DNA of 64,000 nucleotides. Source: Ascoidea asiatica. Its lineage: Eukaryota; Ascomycota; Saccharomycetes; Ascoideales; Ascoideaceae. The stretch spans positions 210,096 to 274,095 of the forward strand of contig BCKQ01000012.1 of NCBI GenBank assembly GCA_001600695.1, given 5' to 3'. The notes beneath the pieces are model-generated. The model saw only the letters and a program-made list of their open reading frames with translations, was not told where the DNA came from and did not search any database. Both the position numbers and the translations under genes were made by a program. Shown piece after piece: positions 9,411 to 21,605 of the stretch (position 1 is the stretch's first letter; each line of letters starts with the position of its first letter).

Positions 9411-10292
9411 ACGCTGTTTCATGAACTGTAAATAACTAAATGAACAATTAAATAATCACTTAAATAATCAATCAATTAATGAACAAAATAAATAATTTGA
9501 AAAAAAATAAATGAAAATTTTTTTGATTGATTTACATTGGGGCCAATTTTACGGTTCTTCTTTGAAAAGTATAGAAAGTTTCTGTTTTAAACCAATAAAA
9601 TAAAATATCTTGCTTAATTTGCTCAATTTGCAACAAATTAATTGTTCAAACTGTTTGAAAATGATCTAAAAATTACGAATAATTAAATTGTCACCTAATT
9701 TAACTCATTCCAACCATGTTAGTTTCACTATCACAAACACATAAATACGTCTTCTCAAAAGAATATTATTTGAACCAAAAATATATGCAGCTTCTCAAAA
9801 AGAAATAGTATTCAAAATGCTTTTTTTCTTTGAGTTCCGTATTAGGAAACTGCAGCTTTCTCTCCTTCTCGAAAATTTTCAATCTTTATTTTTTTTAGTT
9901 TCTTTTAAATGTGTTGAAACCCTTTATTTTAAGCCAATTTTTGAGTAGGTTTTTTTCATTTGGGGCAACTGGGTTTCCTAATTTCATTATTAATTAATTT
10001 TTAGTTTCAAATAATTATTGATACTAGTTTCTTTTAATCTTTTTTTTTGCTTTTCACTCATTGTTTTTTTAAAAATTTCCAATACTCTTTGAAAGATTTT
10101 ACTTTCTCTTCAAACAAATATCATTTTTTATATAAATTAAACTCTTTCATCGTTGTTTCAATTTTATTCATTGCAATCTTGAATTAGAAAACCCATAAAA
10201 AGCATCATTTATTTATCACAAGTTTAATTAAAATTGTTTAATCCTGAAAATTTCAATCATAATCATTTCTTCTCAAAAATAAAACTCAAAAA
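9411..10292. other. 0.88-kb intergenic region
   Basis: 3' end of PPA2 and upstream region of the wall-protein gene, both on the + strand. T-rich tracts dominate 9820-10150. No ORF, RNA gene or clear factor site found. Confidence 0.55.
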
Positions 10293-11060
10293 ATGAAATT
10301 AAATCCAATATCAATAATTTTTCAAATCATCTTCTTATTAGCAACAAATATAAAAGCACTACCAACTTCATTTCAAAATAAAGAACTAATAAAAAGAGGT
10401 GATGATTTGAATTCGTATCTTGAATCTTATCTATCTTCATATTGTGGTGGTACAGTTTGTGAAAAAGTTGTAACAGTATTTGATTCAAATAATTGTTCTG
10501 ATTATGATACTGAGGAATTTGGTTCTGCTTTAGAATGTCTATGTGATTTAGATACAACTGATGAATTCTGGACATCTTTTTATAACTGTGCAGTTTGTGC
10601 TGATGTTGACTCTACTCCTGGCGATTCGGATGTTTCTGAAATAAAGGAAACATATTGTGCAACCTTTAAACAATATTTTGATAATAGTGACACACTTTCT
10701 TCTATAAGTGAGTCTTCAACAAGCACCGAAACTGCTTCTTCTTTATCATCATCTTCTTCTTCTTCATCGTTATCTTCTTCTTCATCGTCTTCATCGTCAT
10801 CCTTTTCTTCATCTTCACAAGTTAGTACCACAAAAAGTAGTACAGCTACGTCAGAATCATCAGCAGAGCCATCAGAGTCGTCTACTGAAGTTTCTTCTTC
10901 AACATTCTCAACTTCCTCACTATCATCATCTTCATCATCATCATCTTCTTCAAGCTCTAGTTCTTCAAGTGAAGATTTAGGAAACAGTGTTTTCAGTAAA
11001 AACTCTATCTGTTCTTCTCTAATTTTGGCATTCTCTACAATTCTAATTTCACTAATATAA
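10293..11060 (+). CDS. GPI-anchored cell-wall/surface protein, Cys- and Ser-rich
   Basis: A 255-residue secreted protein of unknown role. It has a signal peptide (residues 1 to about 22, hydrophobic IIFQIIFLLAT core, cut near KALP) and a dibasic Lys34-Arg35 site suited to Kex2-type processing. A folded domain of ~90 residues follows with eight cysteines (CGGTVC, NNC, ECLC, NCAVC, TYC). Next comes a Ser/Thr-rich stalk with two long serine runs (TCT/TCA/TCG/AGT mixed codons), which is likely O-mannosylated, and finally a C-terminal hydrophobic tail (SLILAFSTILISLI) preceded by a small-residue GNS segment as GPI attachment site. The eight cysteines recall fungal extracellular modules, but I could not fit the CFEM spacing. 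Acts outside the cell; partner unknown. Confidence 0.8.
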   Translation: MKLNPISIIFQIIFLLATNIKALPTSFQNKELIKRGDDLNSYLESYLSSYCGGTVCEKVVTVFDSNNCSDYDTEEFGSALECLCDLDTTDEFWTSFYNCAVCADVDSTPGDSDVSEIKETYCATFKQYFDNSDTLSSISESSTSTETASSLSSSSSSSSLSSSSSSSSSSFSSSSQVSTTKSSTATSESSAEPSESSTEVSSSTFSTSSLSSSSSSSSSSSSSSSSEDLGNSVFSKNSICSSLILAFSTILISLI

Positions 11061-11853
11061 TTAGAAGAAAAGAAAATATATAAATAAAATATCCTTTTTT
11101 TTTTTTTATCTTTTAAATTCCTGCATTGTTGTGATGACTTTTAATTTACAATTCTTTTTTCTTTTATATATACGTAATAAAAAAAATATTTTTTCTAAAG
11201 CTGTATGAAATTTTGTGGGAGTTCTGAAAAGAGTTCTTTTAAACTTTTAATAAATTCGAAATTTTGTAAATTAGTTTTATTTCACGTATAGCTTTTTGAA
11301 TTACAATCAATTTGTTTTACAAATCATACAGAAATTAAGTTAAAGATTGAGTTTATTATCATTATTATCATTATTATTGTTATCATTTGCTAAATAGAGC
11401 ATAAAAGGTGCAAAATTAACTTGATTTTAGGACTGTCAAAATATTTTAAAAAATTCTCACAACATATTCAATATATACAAGTATTCACAAGAATTGAATA
11501 GGAGCAACATAAAGGAGACTTGAAGAATCTCATTTATTAAAGTAATGAAAAACAACCAAAGCAAATATACAAATAATGGATCATATTTACAAAACCATTC
11601 CATAAAAAGTCATTACTTATTAGCAAACCATTAGAATTTTTGTCAGCAAAAAAAAAGAAAAGAGAAGCAAGTCATAATTCAGCAAAATAAAAAAGTAAAA
11701 GAAAAAGCAAAAATATAAAAAATATATCATATCATGTCATAATCAATATATACAGGCATAAACAAGAATTGAAATAAAATAAAAATAAAAATAAAATATA
11801 GTAAAGTTAAGTAATATAATAAAGTTAAGTGAAATAAAAAAGTGAGATAAAAA
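11061..11853. other. 0.79-kb convergent intergenic region
   Basis: Tail-to-tail region between the wall protein and the karyopherin. A/T runs only, including an interrupted ATT/ATC tract near 11355-11385. Nothing else is visible. Confidence 0.55.
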
Positions 11854-13909
11854 TTACTCAGTTAGATTTAACAAAATTTTCAAAATTGAGCAATCATTTT
11901 CGGATAGTAAAACCAAATTTTCTTTTTTTTCCATAAAAAGAGAACGCATTTTATTTTGAATTAAGGATAACATATTATTATCTTTAAAAGGTGTATTTGA
12001 TAAACTCCTTTGTAATTCTGAGATTTCTTCTTCGTCTTCATCAGAAGTATTCTCATCCAATGTAGTCCACTCTTGAAATTCTTCAAGATCTTCTAATATA
12101 TCATCAGAATTGTAATGGTAAGGATAATTTTTAAAATTGAAAACAAATTTTTTCACAAGAAGAAAAAGATTAGATATAAGTTCATTATTATTGATCTCAG
12201 TTATATCAAAATCTAAATCAAGTAATTCCAATAAACTTAAGATGCTTGTAACAATGTCAAAATCTCCTTGAAAACTTTTAGTATTAAATTCATCTTTGAT
12301 AGAGTTAAACCAAATTGAATTAATGAAAAAATTATAAATATTATCATTTTTTAAAGATTCTATTGTTTTTATTGGATTATAAATAAACCCTGAAGCAACA
12401 AAATTTATTAATTCATTTTTATTTAACTTTTCAATATCCTTTCCAGAAATTAAAAAATCATTATTCTCCCAACAATTGATATATTCATTTTCTCCAAGAA
12501 TAGATAAATAGAAAGTATCATTAAGATTTAAAAAATTAATACCAATTTTTAATCCATTGAAAAAATTTCCAAAAATTTCATTGAAATAATTAGTTGAATG
12601 AATTTTTAAAGTAAGATTGAAACAAGTAGCTAAATTTAAAAGAATTGAAAATTTTTCAAACATTTCATTATCATTATAGCTTAAGCTTGAGTTCAAAAGA
12701 GATTTATATAATTCAATAATTTTAAAAGATTTAAATTTGCTATGATTATTTAAATCTATAATCGAACCATAAAGTAAAAAATGATTTAATAAATTTGAAA
12801 TATTTTTGAAATAATAAGTAGATAAATAATGAAGTTCATCCAATTTAATATTTTCAATTAGTAAATCTAATAAATCCCATAACTTAGCATAAACAGTTTC
12901 TGTTAATATTATTGCATCTGATATGAATTCAAGACAAGGTAAATATTCACTTTTTAGAAAATTCTTAAAAACAAAATTCATTATTGGGAAAAATGAATTT
13001 AAAATATTTTCAGATATTAATAAAAAATCATTATTATAATAGTACAAGGATAAAAGTGTTGAAACGGAACTAATAAAACCAATAGAATTAGAATTTTCAT
13101 TATAATCTTTTTTTCTTAAAATTTTTGAAATATTTTCATTTAATAAACATGAATCGTCTAAAAGTAATTGAACTTCATTGATATTGTTGTCATTGTTATT
13201 ATTATTAGCATAATCATTATCATCAATAGTGAAATTATCTTGAATTACAAAATTTGAAGGTGATAAATTCGGCAAAGGAGTATTATTATTTGGAAATGAA
13301 AAATCTATTAAAGAATTTGAATTTGAATTTGAATTTGAACTTGAAGAAAGATTATTAGGTAAATTTGGTAAATAAATTAAACAATCAATATAACCATAAG
13401 TTAATTTATTTATTAAACTAATTGGATCTAATAATTTTATGTTATATTGAAAAATTTGAAAAAATTGAGGTAAAATATTTGATAATTTAAAAGGTAAAAA
13501 TTTTGATAATTCAATAATTTTTTCAATCAAATAAACTAAATCATTTGAAATAAATTTTTTAAAATAAAAATTAGATAAAAAATTTTTAATAATTAAAATT
13601 GATTCAAATTGAATAAGGATTAATTTATAATTATTTAAATTATTCAAAATATTAATAGTTGGTAATAAATTTAAGAAAATTGAAGAATAAAGTGATTTAA
13701 TATTTATAAAATTTAAAATAATTGAAGAATAAGTTGAAATTGAATTCAAAGTTATTGATTTCAAGTAAAATTTATTTGTGAATAAGTTTTGAATGATTAA
13801 ATTTAAGAAAATTGAATTTAATTGAACTTTATAAAATTTATTATTAATTAAAAATTTATATAAAGAATTAAAAATAATTAAATTTGAATAATAATTTTTA
13901 TAAATAATT

Positions 13910-13965
<56 letters not shown>

Positions 13966-14687
13966 AATAATGTTATTGTAATCATCATTTGTATTTGAAA
14001 TTTTTAATTTTATTGAATAATTTAAATTGATTAAATTTGATTTAACTTTCAAGAAAATAATATCTAAGAAATTTGGAATTAAATTTAAATTTGAAGTTGA
14101 ATTAATAAGATTATTTATAAAAGTTTGAATTAAAGTAATATTTTTATAATAATATAAAATTTTATTTTCTTTATTATTAATATTATCATTCATATTAATA
14201 AAATAATTTAAATTATTTCTTAAATAGATTATGAAATGAATTGAAATTAAATCATTTAAATTTGAAGAATAAATATTTAAAATTGAGTTATTATTTATAA
14301 AATTTAAAGATTTATTTAAAATATTAAATATTAAAGAATATATTTTTAAATTATAAGGTTTGTTATTATTATCATTTTCAATTTCAATATTATTTTTATT
14401 ATCATCACCATTGTCATTATTAATATCAATATCAGTATTAGTGTCGATATCAATATCAATGTGATTATTATTTAGAAAATTGAATAGATTATTTATAATA
14501 TAAATAATTGAATTATTTAATTCACTTGAATCATTAATTTCATTTGATTTATTTAAAGCAATAAGTAAATTAATTAATGTTAATATATTAGATAAAGAAA
14601 GATAAGTAATAATTGAATTATTTAAAGAATTATTTAAAGAATCTAGAAGTAATGGAGTGAAATTAACAATAATATAAATTAAATTAA

Positions 14688-14739
<52 letters not shown>

Positions 14740-15339
14740 ATTAATATTTGAAATATTATTAGAGAATGAATTTAATAATGAGAAAAATGAAATTAAAGCT
14801 GGGATTAAATTAAATTTATTATTAAATAGATTTAAATAGAAATCCAAATTTGGTAAATTATTTGAATTATTTAAATCTATTGAAGATATATGAAATAAAG
14901 AATAATATAATGAATTTATATTTAAAATTGAATTTAAAGATAATTTATTTGATATAAAAATTATATATAAATAATTATTTGAATATAATAAATTGAATAA
15001 ATTTGATTTAATTAATAATTTTTGATTAATATTTAAATTTAAATTATTAAATTGATAATTATTTATGATTAAATAATTGAATAAGATTATTAAAATATTT
15101 GAATTATATAAATTTTCATTGTTATTATTGAGGATATTTAAAATTGAAATAATAAAATCAAATAGATTTGAATTAATTAATTCAAATAAATTTGAATTTG
15201 AAATAATTAAGTTGAATAGATTTAAATTAGATTGATTTTTATTATTATTATTTAAATTTATTAGTTTATTTATATTTTGATGAATTAGATTGACTTGATT
15301 AAGTTGATTAAGTTGATTGAATTGATTGATATCTTGCAT
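11854..15339 (-). CDS. Karyopherin (importin-7/8, Nmd5/Sxm1 type), asparagine-expanded
   Basis: A 1161-residue, almost wholly helical, Leu/Ile/Asn-rich protein without enzyme motifs, consistent with a HEAT-repeat solenoid. The C-terminal third carries what I recognise from importin-7/8 type receptors (yeast Nmd5/Sxm1): repeated helices around CLEFISDAIIL and WDLLDLLIEN, a YNPIKTIESL segment with a following WF motif, and an acidic patch at about residues 1085-1110 (EDLEEFQEW...SDEDEEE). A last segment ends in SENDCSILKILLNL. Such proteins carry cargo through nuclear pores. The N-terminal ~500 residues are inflated with Asn runs encoded mostly by AAT, which hides a possible Ran-binding importin-N domain. 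It could be another beta-karyopherin; the family call is moderate, the paralogue unknown. Confidence 0.5.
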
Positions 15340-16084
15340 TATTTATCATTATTTATTTATAACATTATTTGATGAATAAAAATATATTTAAGAGAATAAA
15401 ATAATAAATAAGAATAAATATAAGGAAATATATATATTTGAATAAAAGAATATAAATTTAAATTCATTGATAGTCTTTTATGAAACTGAATTTTTAGAAT
15501 TTAATCTAAATTTTAATTTTCATTTCAAATTTAAATTCAATTCAAAAGCCATCACCTTATTTTATAATTCTTATCAATAAAGAAGTATTTTAAGAATAAG
15601 GATTCATAAATTATGGTAATTGACAGAAATTGTGAATTTGAAAATAAAAATTAAAATTATTTGACATTGATTGAAAATAATTTTGATCATTGATAATTTC
15701 TTCATTCTTGAATCAGAAGATGTTCCACTTTTTCTTTTCCAAATTCGGACTTGAAAATTTTAAAGTGAATTAAGAACGTAAAATTAAGAAATAGGAATTG
15801 AAAAAGAAGAATTTAGAATTCATAATTAAGAGTTAAGAATTGGGAATTGAATTGAGTGAAACTGAACCATGGCTTCTTTGATTCTATTATTATTTGATCA
15901 TTGATTTATTTGCCAGATGCTCTACTGGTTTAATCCATTGAATATATTCAAATCATTGAAGTTGATAATGATTATTATATTCGAGATTTATCCTTTATTT
16001 TATTAAACCTTTATTTTATCATTTTCTTCTTTGCTTTGTCATTTATCATCATTTGTTTATTTTATCATTTATTTCCCTTTTTGA

Positions 16085-16560
16085 TACTGCCTGCATTTGC
16101 AGGGCTGGCACAGAAACACAGGGCTCATAGTTTTCAAAACCACTTACCCGGTTGACTAATTTATATTTATTGAGTACATAATCACACCAAGACAGTAGTA
16201 ACTATTGTATTTTTTGATTATGGGTAACTGGTCTTTTAGATCGTGAGACGCATTGCTTCTGCACTATTATGCTTAAAACACCGCCTGACGGAGGAATCCG
16301 GGAACGCAACAAACAAAGCACGGAAACGGAACGGATATACAAAACCCAGCGGCAGAAACCGGTACGGGGTTAGGCTATCGGAAACACAGCGGACACTCTG
16401 TCCTAAATAGGTAATTGTTTTGCATTACCAATTACGGTTTGTCAGCTGATTGATTATAAGTTTCGACTACTGTTTTATCATAGTCGGTATGGTCGTAACT
16501 GCTACATTTTGACTAGGGGTCTATCATGGGTCACCTGATGCTCTTTTTAACCAATTAACT
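16085..16560. ncRNA. Candidate structured non-coding RNA or promoter island (island C)
   Basis: About 475 bp of near-balanced composition inside AT-rich DNA, with no long ORF. Perfect short hairpins follow one another: CCTGC/GCAGG (16090-16103), GGACA/TGTCC (16391-16403), GGTAAT/ATTACC (16410-16429) and CGACTA/TAGTCG (16464-16486). A T5 run at 16544-16548 ends the block on the + strand. A Sm-like ATTTTTTGA sits at 16209-16217 and a short MRP/P-like ACACAGGGCTCATA near 16129. None of these is enough to name a family. It may equally be the upstream activating region of NDUFA1, whose start is 230 bp away. Strand not determined. Confidence 0.35.
16144..16150. promoter_or_regulatory. TTACCCG (Reb1-type site)
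   Basis: Exact core of the yeast Reb1 general regulatory factor site, 640 bp upstream of NDUFA1 and 800 bp upstream of the karyopherin start. Single occurrence; function inferred. Confidence 0.3.
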
Positions 16561-16788
16561 TCATTTTGAAGTAATCACCAAAGCTTCAAGCTTCAAAGCT
16601 TCAAAGCTTCAAAACACGAAATAATCATCAATACTCACTCAATTAATCAAACAGTGAGAAATAATCAATAATAATCTCAAATAAACCCTTTAATTTGAAT
16701 TATAAATCAAGAAGTTATTAACAAAGATTAATAACTTTTATAATTTAATATTCAATCAAATTAATAATATAATAATAATAATATCAAA

Positions 16789-17280
16789 ATGATTCCATTT
16801 GAGGGTCTTTTACCATATGCTATAATGACCGGTGTAAGTTTAAAATTCAATTCAATAATTATTCAATAAATATTCAATAAATATTCAATAAATAAATATA
16901 TCAATATAATAACAATTAAAATAATAACAATTTTATTAACATAATTCATTTAGTTTTTAACCCTTGGTGGTGCAGGTGTTGCAACTTTACATGCTTGGAA
17001 AAATGGTGGAAAAAGAGATAGATGGAATCTAGATAAATGGGATCGTCAAAGTATGTATAAATCAAATAACTATTCAATATTTTATTTACTTAATATTTTA
17101 TTCAATATTTAATTCAATAATTTACTAATAATTTTATCTTAAATTAATTATAAAGTGATGGAAAGAGATTATAGATTAACTGGTAAAAAAAGAGGACAAA
17201 TTGATTTACCTTTTGCTCCAGATTATTTTAAAACAAATAATTTTAGAAAAATTGAACATGTAACAAATTGGTTAAATTAA
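16789..17280 (+). CDS. NDUFA1: Complex I subunit NDUFA1/MWFE, spliced gene (3 exons)
   Basis: Assembled by hand as exons 16789-16833, 16954-17050 and 17156-17280 (45+97+125 nt), giving 88 residues and a TAA stop. The introns start GTAAGT and GTATGT and end TAG and AAG; the second has TACTAAT as branch site. The protein has an N-terminal hydrophobic anchor (residues ~8-27), then an AWKNGGKRDR segment, then MMERDYRLTG at residues 48-57. That matches the animal MWFE pattern (hydrophobic N-terminus, FTNGGKEKR, LMERDRRISG). MWFE is a single-span accessory subunit of the membrane arm of NADH:ubiquinone oxidoreductase in the inner mitochondrial membrane. The second junction falls inside the Met48 codon, which recreates the conserved motif and supports the splice. 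Its presence implies a complex-I-bearing yeast. Confidence 0.88.
16834..16953 (+). other. Intron 1 of NDUFA1
   Basis: 120 nt, GTAAGT at the 5' end, CATTTAG at the 3' end, phase 0 (after Gly15). The branch site is less canonical; ATTAAC at about 16935 is the best candidate. Confidence 0.8.
17051..17155 (+). other. Intron 2 of NDUFA1
   Basis: 105 nt, canonical yeast GTATGT 5' site, TACTAAT branch site at 17123-17129, AAAG 3' end, phase 1. Confidence 0.85.
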
Positions 17281-18112
17281 ATTAAATTAAATTAAATTAA
17301 ATTAAATAATCTTTCATTTATTTATAATTTATAAATATACATATACATATATATATTCTACATTTTCAATCAAATTAATAAAAACTGTTTCCTATTTAAT
17401 ATAATTATTGTAAATTTATTTGAAAATAAGTTAAATATAAATAAATAACAAAAAAAAAAAAAATGAATTAAAATTTGAATTAAAACTTGAATTAAAATTT
17501 GAATTAAATTTTTGAATTGAATTTATATATAATGATTGACTAATTGAATAAATAAATAAATGAATAATTGAAATTAAATTAAAGTAAAGTAAAGTAAAGT
17601 AAAGTAAAGTAAAAATGTAAACTAAATGAGAAGATTTGTAAAATATGTAAAGAAATATGTAAAGAAAGTATGTAAAAAGTATTTAAAAAAGTAATAAATA
17701 TATTAAAAATTAAAAATTGTCAAACAAAAATTAATATACTTATTTTATATACTGTATATTTACTAATTTAAAAAATGAAAAAAAAAAAATTAACTATGAA
17801 TCTTAAAAACAAAACAAAAAAAACAATCAAAAGTTTCTTATTCAAATAGATTAAAAGAGATTATTAAAAGATAAATGAAAAACTTATAAAAAGGCATACA
17901 AAAAAACTGATAAAAATGATTAAAAAGACTTTACAAAAGACTTGAGAAAGGATTATTAAAATAATGTGAAATGATGAAAAAATGAAAGGTGATTGTCAAA
18001 AATAAGAAAAAAAAATCAGAAAATTAGAAAGTAAATAAAAAACTAAGAAAAAAAAACAATAAACTGAAAATCCTTTTAAAAATTAATCAAATAATCAAAA
18101 TTAATTGAAATT
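17281..18112. other. 0.83-kb convergent intergenic region with simple repeats
   Basis: Tail-to-tail region of NDUFA1 and KIN4. Tandem TTAAA-type pentamers overlap the NDUFA1 stop (about 17273-17305), and an AGTAA/AAGTA pentamer tract lies at about 17580-17612. Otherwise A-rich with no coding signal. Confidence 0.6.
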
Positions 18113-18646
18113 TTAAACTGGTGAATGATTAGATGAACGAATACTTCTTCTTCTAAAAAAATCTATAACTCTTTTAGCTGCTGATCCTTCTTTATTACTA
18201 TTTTGTGTACTTTTAGAATTTATTGTTGAAGCTGTTGACATTACTCTTTGTTTACGATTTGATCCACTTCTAATTGTATAATTACCATTAATAATATTAA
18301 TATTATTTGAATTTCCATTTGGAATATTATAATAATTATGATTTGAATCATTACTATTATTATCATATTCATTTTCATTCAGAGGTTTAAGTACGTTATT
18401 ATTATTACTATTATTATTAATATTACCTTTATAAAAATCTGGAATATTTGATGTCTTTTTAGCATGAACATAACTACTATTACGACGTGTATGTAATATT
18501 GTTCCAGATTTTTCTGAACTTATATTATTTCCATTTCCATAAATTGCAAATAAACTAAATCTTCGTTTAGTTTCTTGCTTTTTTGGAGCATTTGATGCCA
18601 GTCTTTGAATTTTACTTGGAGAAATATTACTCTCACTTTCAATATG

Positions 18647-18726
<80 letters not shown>

Positions 18727-21322
18727 CTGTTAAACTTTCATTAATGCCATTTTCAATATTAATTGCTTTATTACTTTTATTTGATTTTGGTGATTTATTA
18801 TTATTATTACTCAGATAAATTGAATTACGTTTACTTGAATTTATATCTTTATGTAAATGAATTGATCTTCTACTACCAGGAGTATTTAATATATTATTAC
18901 TTGTATTATCTAATGAATCATTAATTATTATACCACTTAATCTATTTTGTTGATTTTGTTTAGATGGTGTCATTGGACAAATTGGGGAAGCAATTTCTGG
19001 AGATCTTATTTTTTTATTATTTAAAGTTGAATTTAAATTTAAATTATTTTTATTATTTGAAATTTCTTTTGAATTAATATCATTTGAATTATTAGTTTCT
19101 GGATTTATTGAAATATTTAAATTATCAATTTTTTCTTCTAAAGATAAAATTGCTGCAGAACTATTAGTTCTAATTGAATTATTTCTATTAATATTATCAA
19201 ATTGATTTGGAGTTTCAATATGACCAGAAGCAACACTTAATTCAACTTTTGGTTCACTACCATTTCTAACATGATTACTTTTTAAAGTTGAATCAATATT
19301 TCTTGATTTTGAATTATAATGAGTTTGTTTAGTTAAATAACTAAAATCTAATTTATTTGAACCATTCATAAAAATTGAATTTGTTGTTGAACCTGGATGA
19401 TAAGATGATGGTCTTGGTTTTTTAATTGGACCAGGTAATTTTTGAGATGCATAAATTTTAGAATTATTTTGAGAATTATTTGAATTTAATTTGGAATTTA
19501 AATTTGAAGTTATATTTTGAATTTCCATTGAAGTTCTTGGTTTTTTAGAAGGTGAAGAAGGATCATCATTTTCTTTATTTCTTTCTTGTTCTTTTGAAGG
19601 ACTTTGTTCAATAATTGGAGCAATATTATTTGGAGAAATTCTTGAACGACGATAACTTGAATCACGAGAAACTGGATTTGGACGAATAAAAGCATTAACA
19701 TTTGGAGAAGATGATGATGCAGGTATATTTGAATTATTTGAAGAATTTTTAATACTTTCAAGAATTGGATTTGTTGCATGATTTTTTTCAAAAATTAATT
19801 TTGGTTGTTGATCATTTGAATTAATATTATTTGATTGAATTTTATGAGTTGGAGTTGGAATTGAAATTGGATGAATCATTTTTGAAACTTCATTAGTTGA
19901 ATTTGAAGAAGGAATTTGATTATTATTAAAAGTTTGTTGATTTGAATTCATATTAATTGTATAAGAATTAGTTGAAGGTTCAATATATGACATTCTTCTA
20001 TTATCATCAGGTCTTGAACCATAACGTCTTTGATTAATATGATTATTATTTTGATTTCTAAAATTATTTTGAATAGCATTTGAATTTGATCTTGAGACGT
20101 TGTTGTTAATATTATTATTATTATTATTATTGATAATATTTTGAGACATAGATTTTGATTGAGATGAAGATTGATTTGTAGATTGAGATTGAGATTGAGA
20201 TTGAGATTGAGATTGAGATTGAGGTTGAGAATTATTTAAAGTTAAGTGAATATGATCCCATTCTTCTTGACTTGTTGATAAAAATGGAGCATGAGGAGCT
20301 AACCAATGATGAGATCTAATTTGTTTTAAATTATAACGTCTTGAAGGATCAATAACTAAAATATTCATTAATAAATTTCTTGGAGATGGATTAACATATT
20401 CAGGAAATACTAAAGTTGTATTTGATATATACCAATATAATCTTCTAATATTTTCACTATTTGAATTTTCTTCATCATCATCAAAAGGTAAATAACCACA
20501 TAACATTGCAAATAATATTACACCACAAGACCAAATATCAGCTTTTCTTGAATTATATGGTTGAGAATTTAAAACTAATTCTGGAGCTGCATAACATGGT
20601 GAACCACATGAAGTTTTCATAAATTCATTTGAAGTACCTGGTGTAAAACAATTAACAAAACCAAAATCAGTTATTAAAATACGTTTTCTATTATCTAATA
20701 AAATATTTTCTAATTTTAAATCTCTATGAACTATACCCTTTTTATGCATATAATCAACAGCAGAAATTAATTGAGAAAATAAATTACAAGCTTCAACATC
20801 TTTTAAATATCTTTTACTTAAAATATATTCAAATAATTCACCATTTGGAGCATATTGTAAAACTATACCAATATATCTATCATTTTGTAGTACTTCATTT
20901 AATTTAACAATATTTGGATGATGTAATTTTTTTAAAGCATTAATTTCTCTATGAACTTTACTTTCTCTTTCAGAACCTAAAGGAATTGAATCTCTTTTAA
21001 TTAATTTTATTGCAACTTGATCTAAATTTGAAGTATCTTTTTTCCAAGCTAATTTAACTTTACCAAATTCACCAGAACCTAAAGTTTGACCAACAATATA
21101 AGAACCAAATCTAACTTCTCTTCTTCTTCTTGAAGGAGATTGTAAATTTGATAAAGAATTTGAAATTGAATTTGAATTTGGTATTTGAGTAGTCATTATA
21201 TTATTATTATTTAAATTTATATTATTATTATTATTGTTATTGTTATTGTTATTGTTATTGTTATTGTTATTACTCATATTATTATTGTTATTATTATTAT
21301 TAATGTCAGAATAATATGACAT
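18113..21322 (-). CDS. KIN4: Kin4-family serine/threonine protein kinase
   Basis: Kinase of 1069 residues. After an Asn-rich leader (residues ~8-45), the kinase domain runs from about residue 70 to 345: glycine loop GQTLGSGEFGKV, lysine in VAIKLIKRD, HRDLKLENIL, DFG in ITDFGFVN, activation loop KTSCGSPCYAAPELV, then WSCGVILFAMLCGYLPFDDD. The VNCFTPGT...FMKTSCGSPC loop and the VRFGSYIVG entry match yeast Kin4/Frk1. Kin4 holds back mitotic exit at the spindle-pole body when the spindle is misaligned, acting on Bfa1. The C-terminal ~720 residues are disordered and hold a (SQ)n stretch (nt ~20160-20230), many SP/TP sites and a run of 26 Asn. They end in a basic KRVIDFFRRRSIR segment suited to membrane or cortex binding. 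S. cerevisiae Kin4 is ~800 residues. Confidence 0.88.
18647..18724 (-). repeat. Pure (AAT)26 coding microsatellite in KIN4
   Basis: Twenty-six uninterrupted AAT codons (ATT on the + strand) encode 26 Asn in the kinase tail. Uninterrupted purity suggests recent slippage and probable length variation between strains. Confidence 0.95.
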
Positions 21323-21555
21323 TTTAGATTAAAGAATATATATTATATATATTATAATAAAAATAGATTATAATATTATAATATATTATATAATAATATC
21401 TAGTGTTATAATATTTAGTAGATAAGATAATAATAAAATGAGGTAAAATTGATATAATTAATATGAATAATATGATTAAGATACGTAAATAAATTAAAAA
21501 TTTATAAAATGTGACTTCTTTAATAAATTATTTAAAATTATGGTGGTTTTGTTAA

Positions 21556-21605
21556 TACTAATTAATACTAATTAATACTAATTAATACTAATTAATATTA
21601 GTTAA
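21556..21605. repeat. Tandem decamer TAATACTAAT
   Basis: About five near-identical copies directly upstream of KIN4, followed by three copies of a 15-bp unit GTAATGAGTATTTT(G/A) at 21613-21657. Confidence 0.85.

Larger units (their letters stand above)
15340..16788. other. 1.45-kb divergent intergenic region
   Basis: Shared upstream DNA of the karyopherin and NDUFA1. The half nearest the karyopherin is AT-rich; 16085-16560 is a strikingly GC-richer block (listed separately). A short direct repeat of CTTCAAAGCTTCAAAGCTTC lies at about 16585-16605. Confidence 0.55.

Noticed and set aside
16143-16217. U1-like ACTTACC plus Sm-like ATTTTTTGA
   Set aside because: The 5' end of U1 should read ACTTACCTG without mismatch; spacing to the Sm-like site is far too short and stem-loop I is absent.
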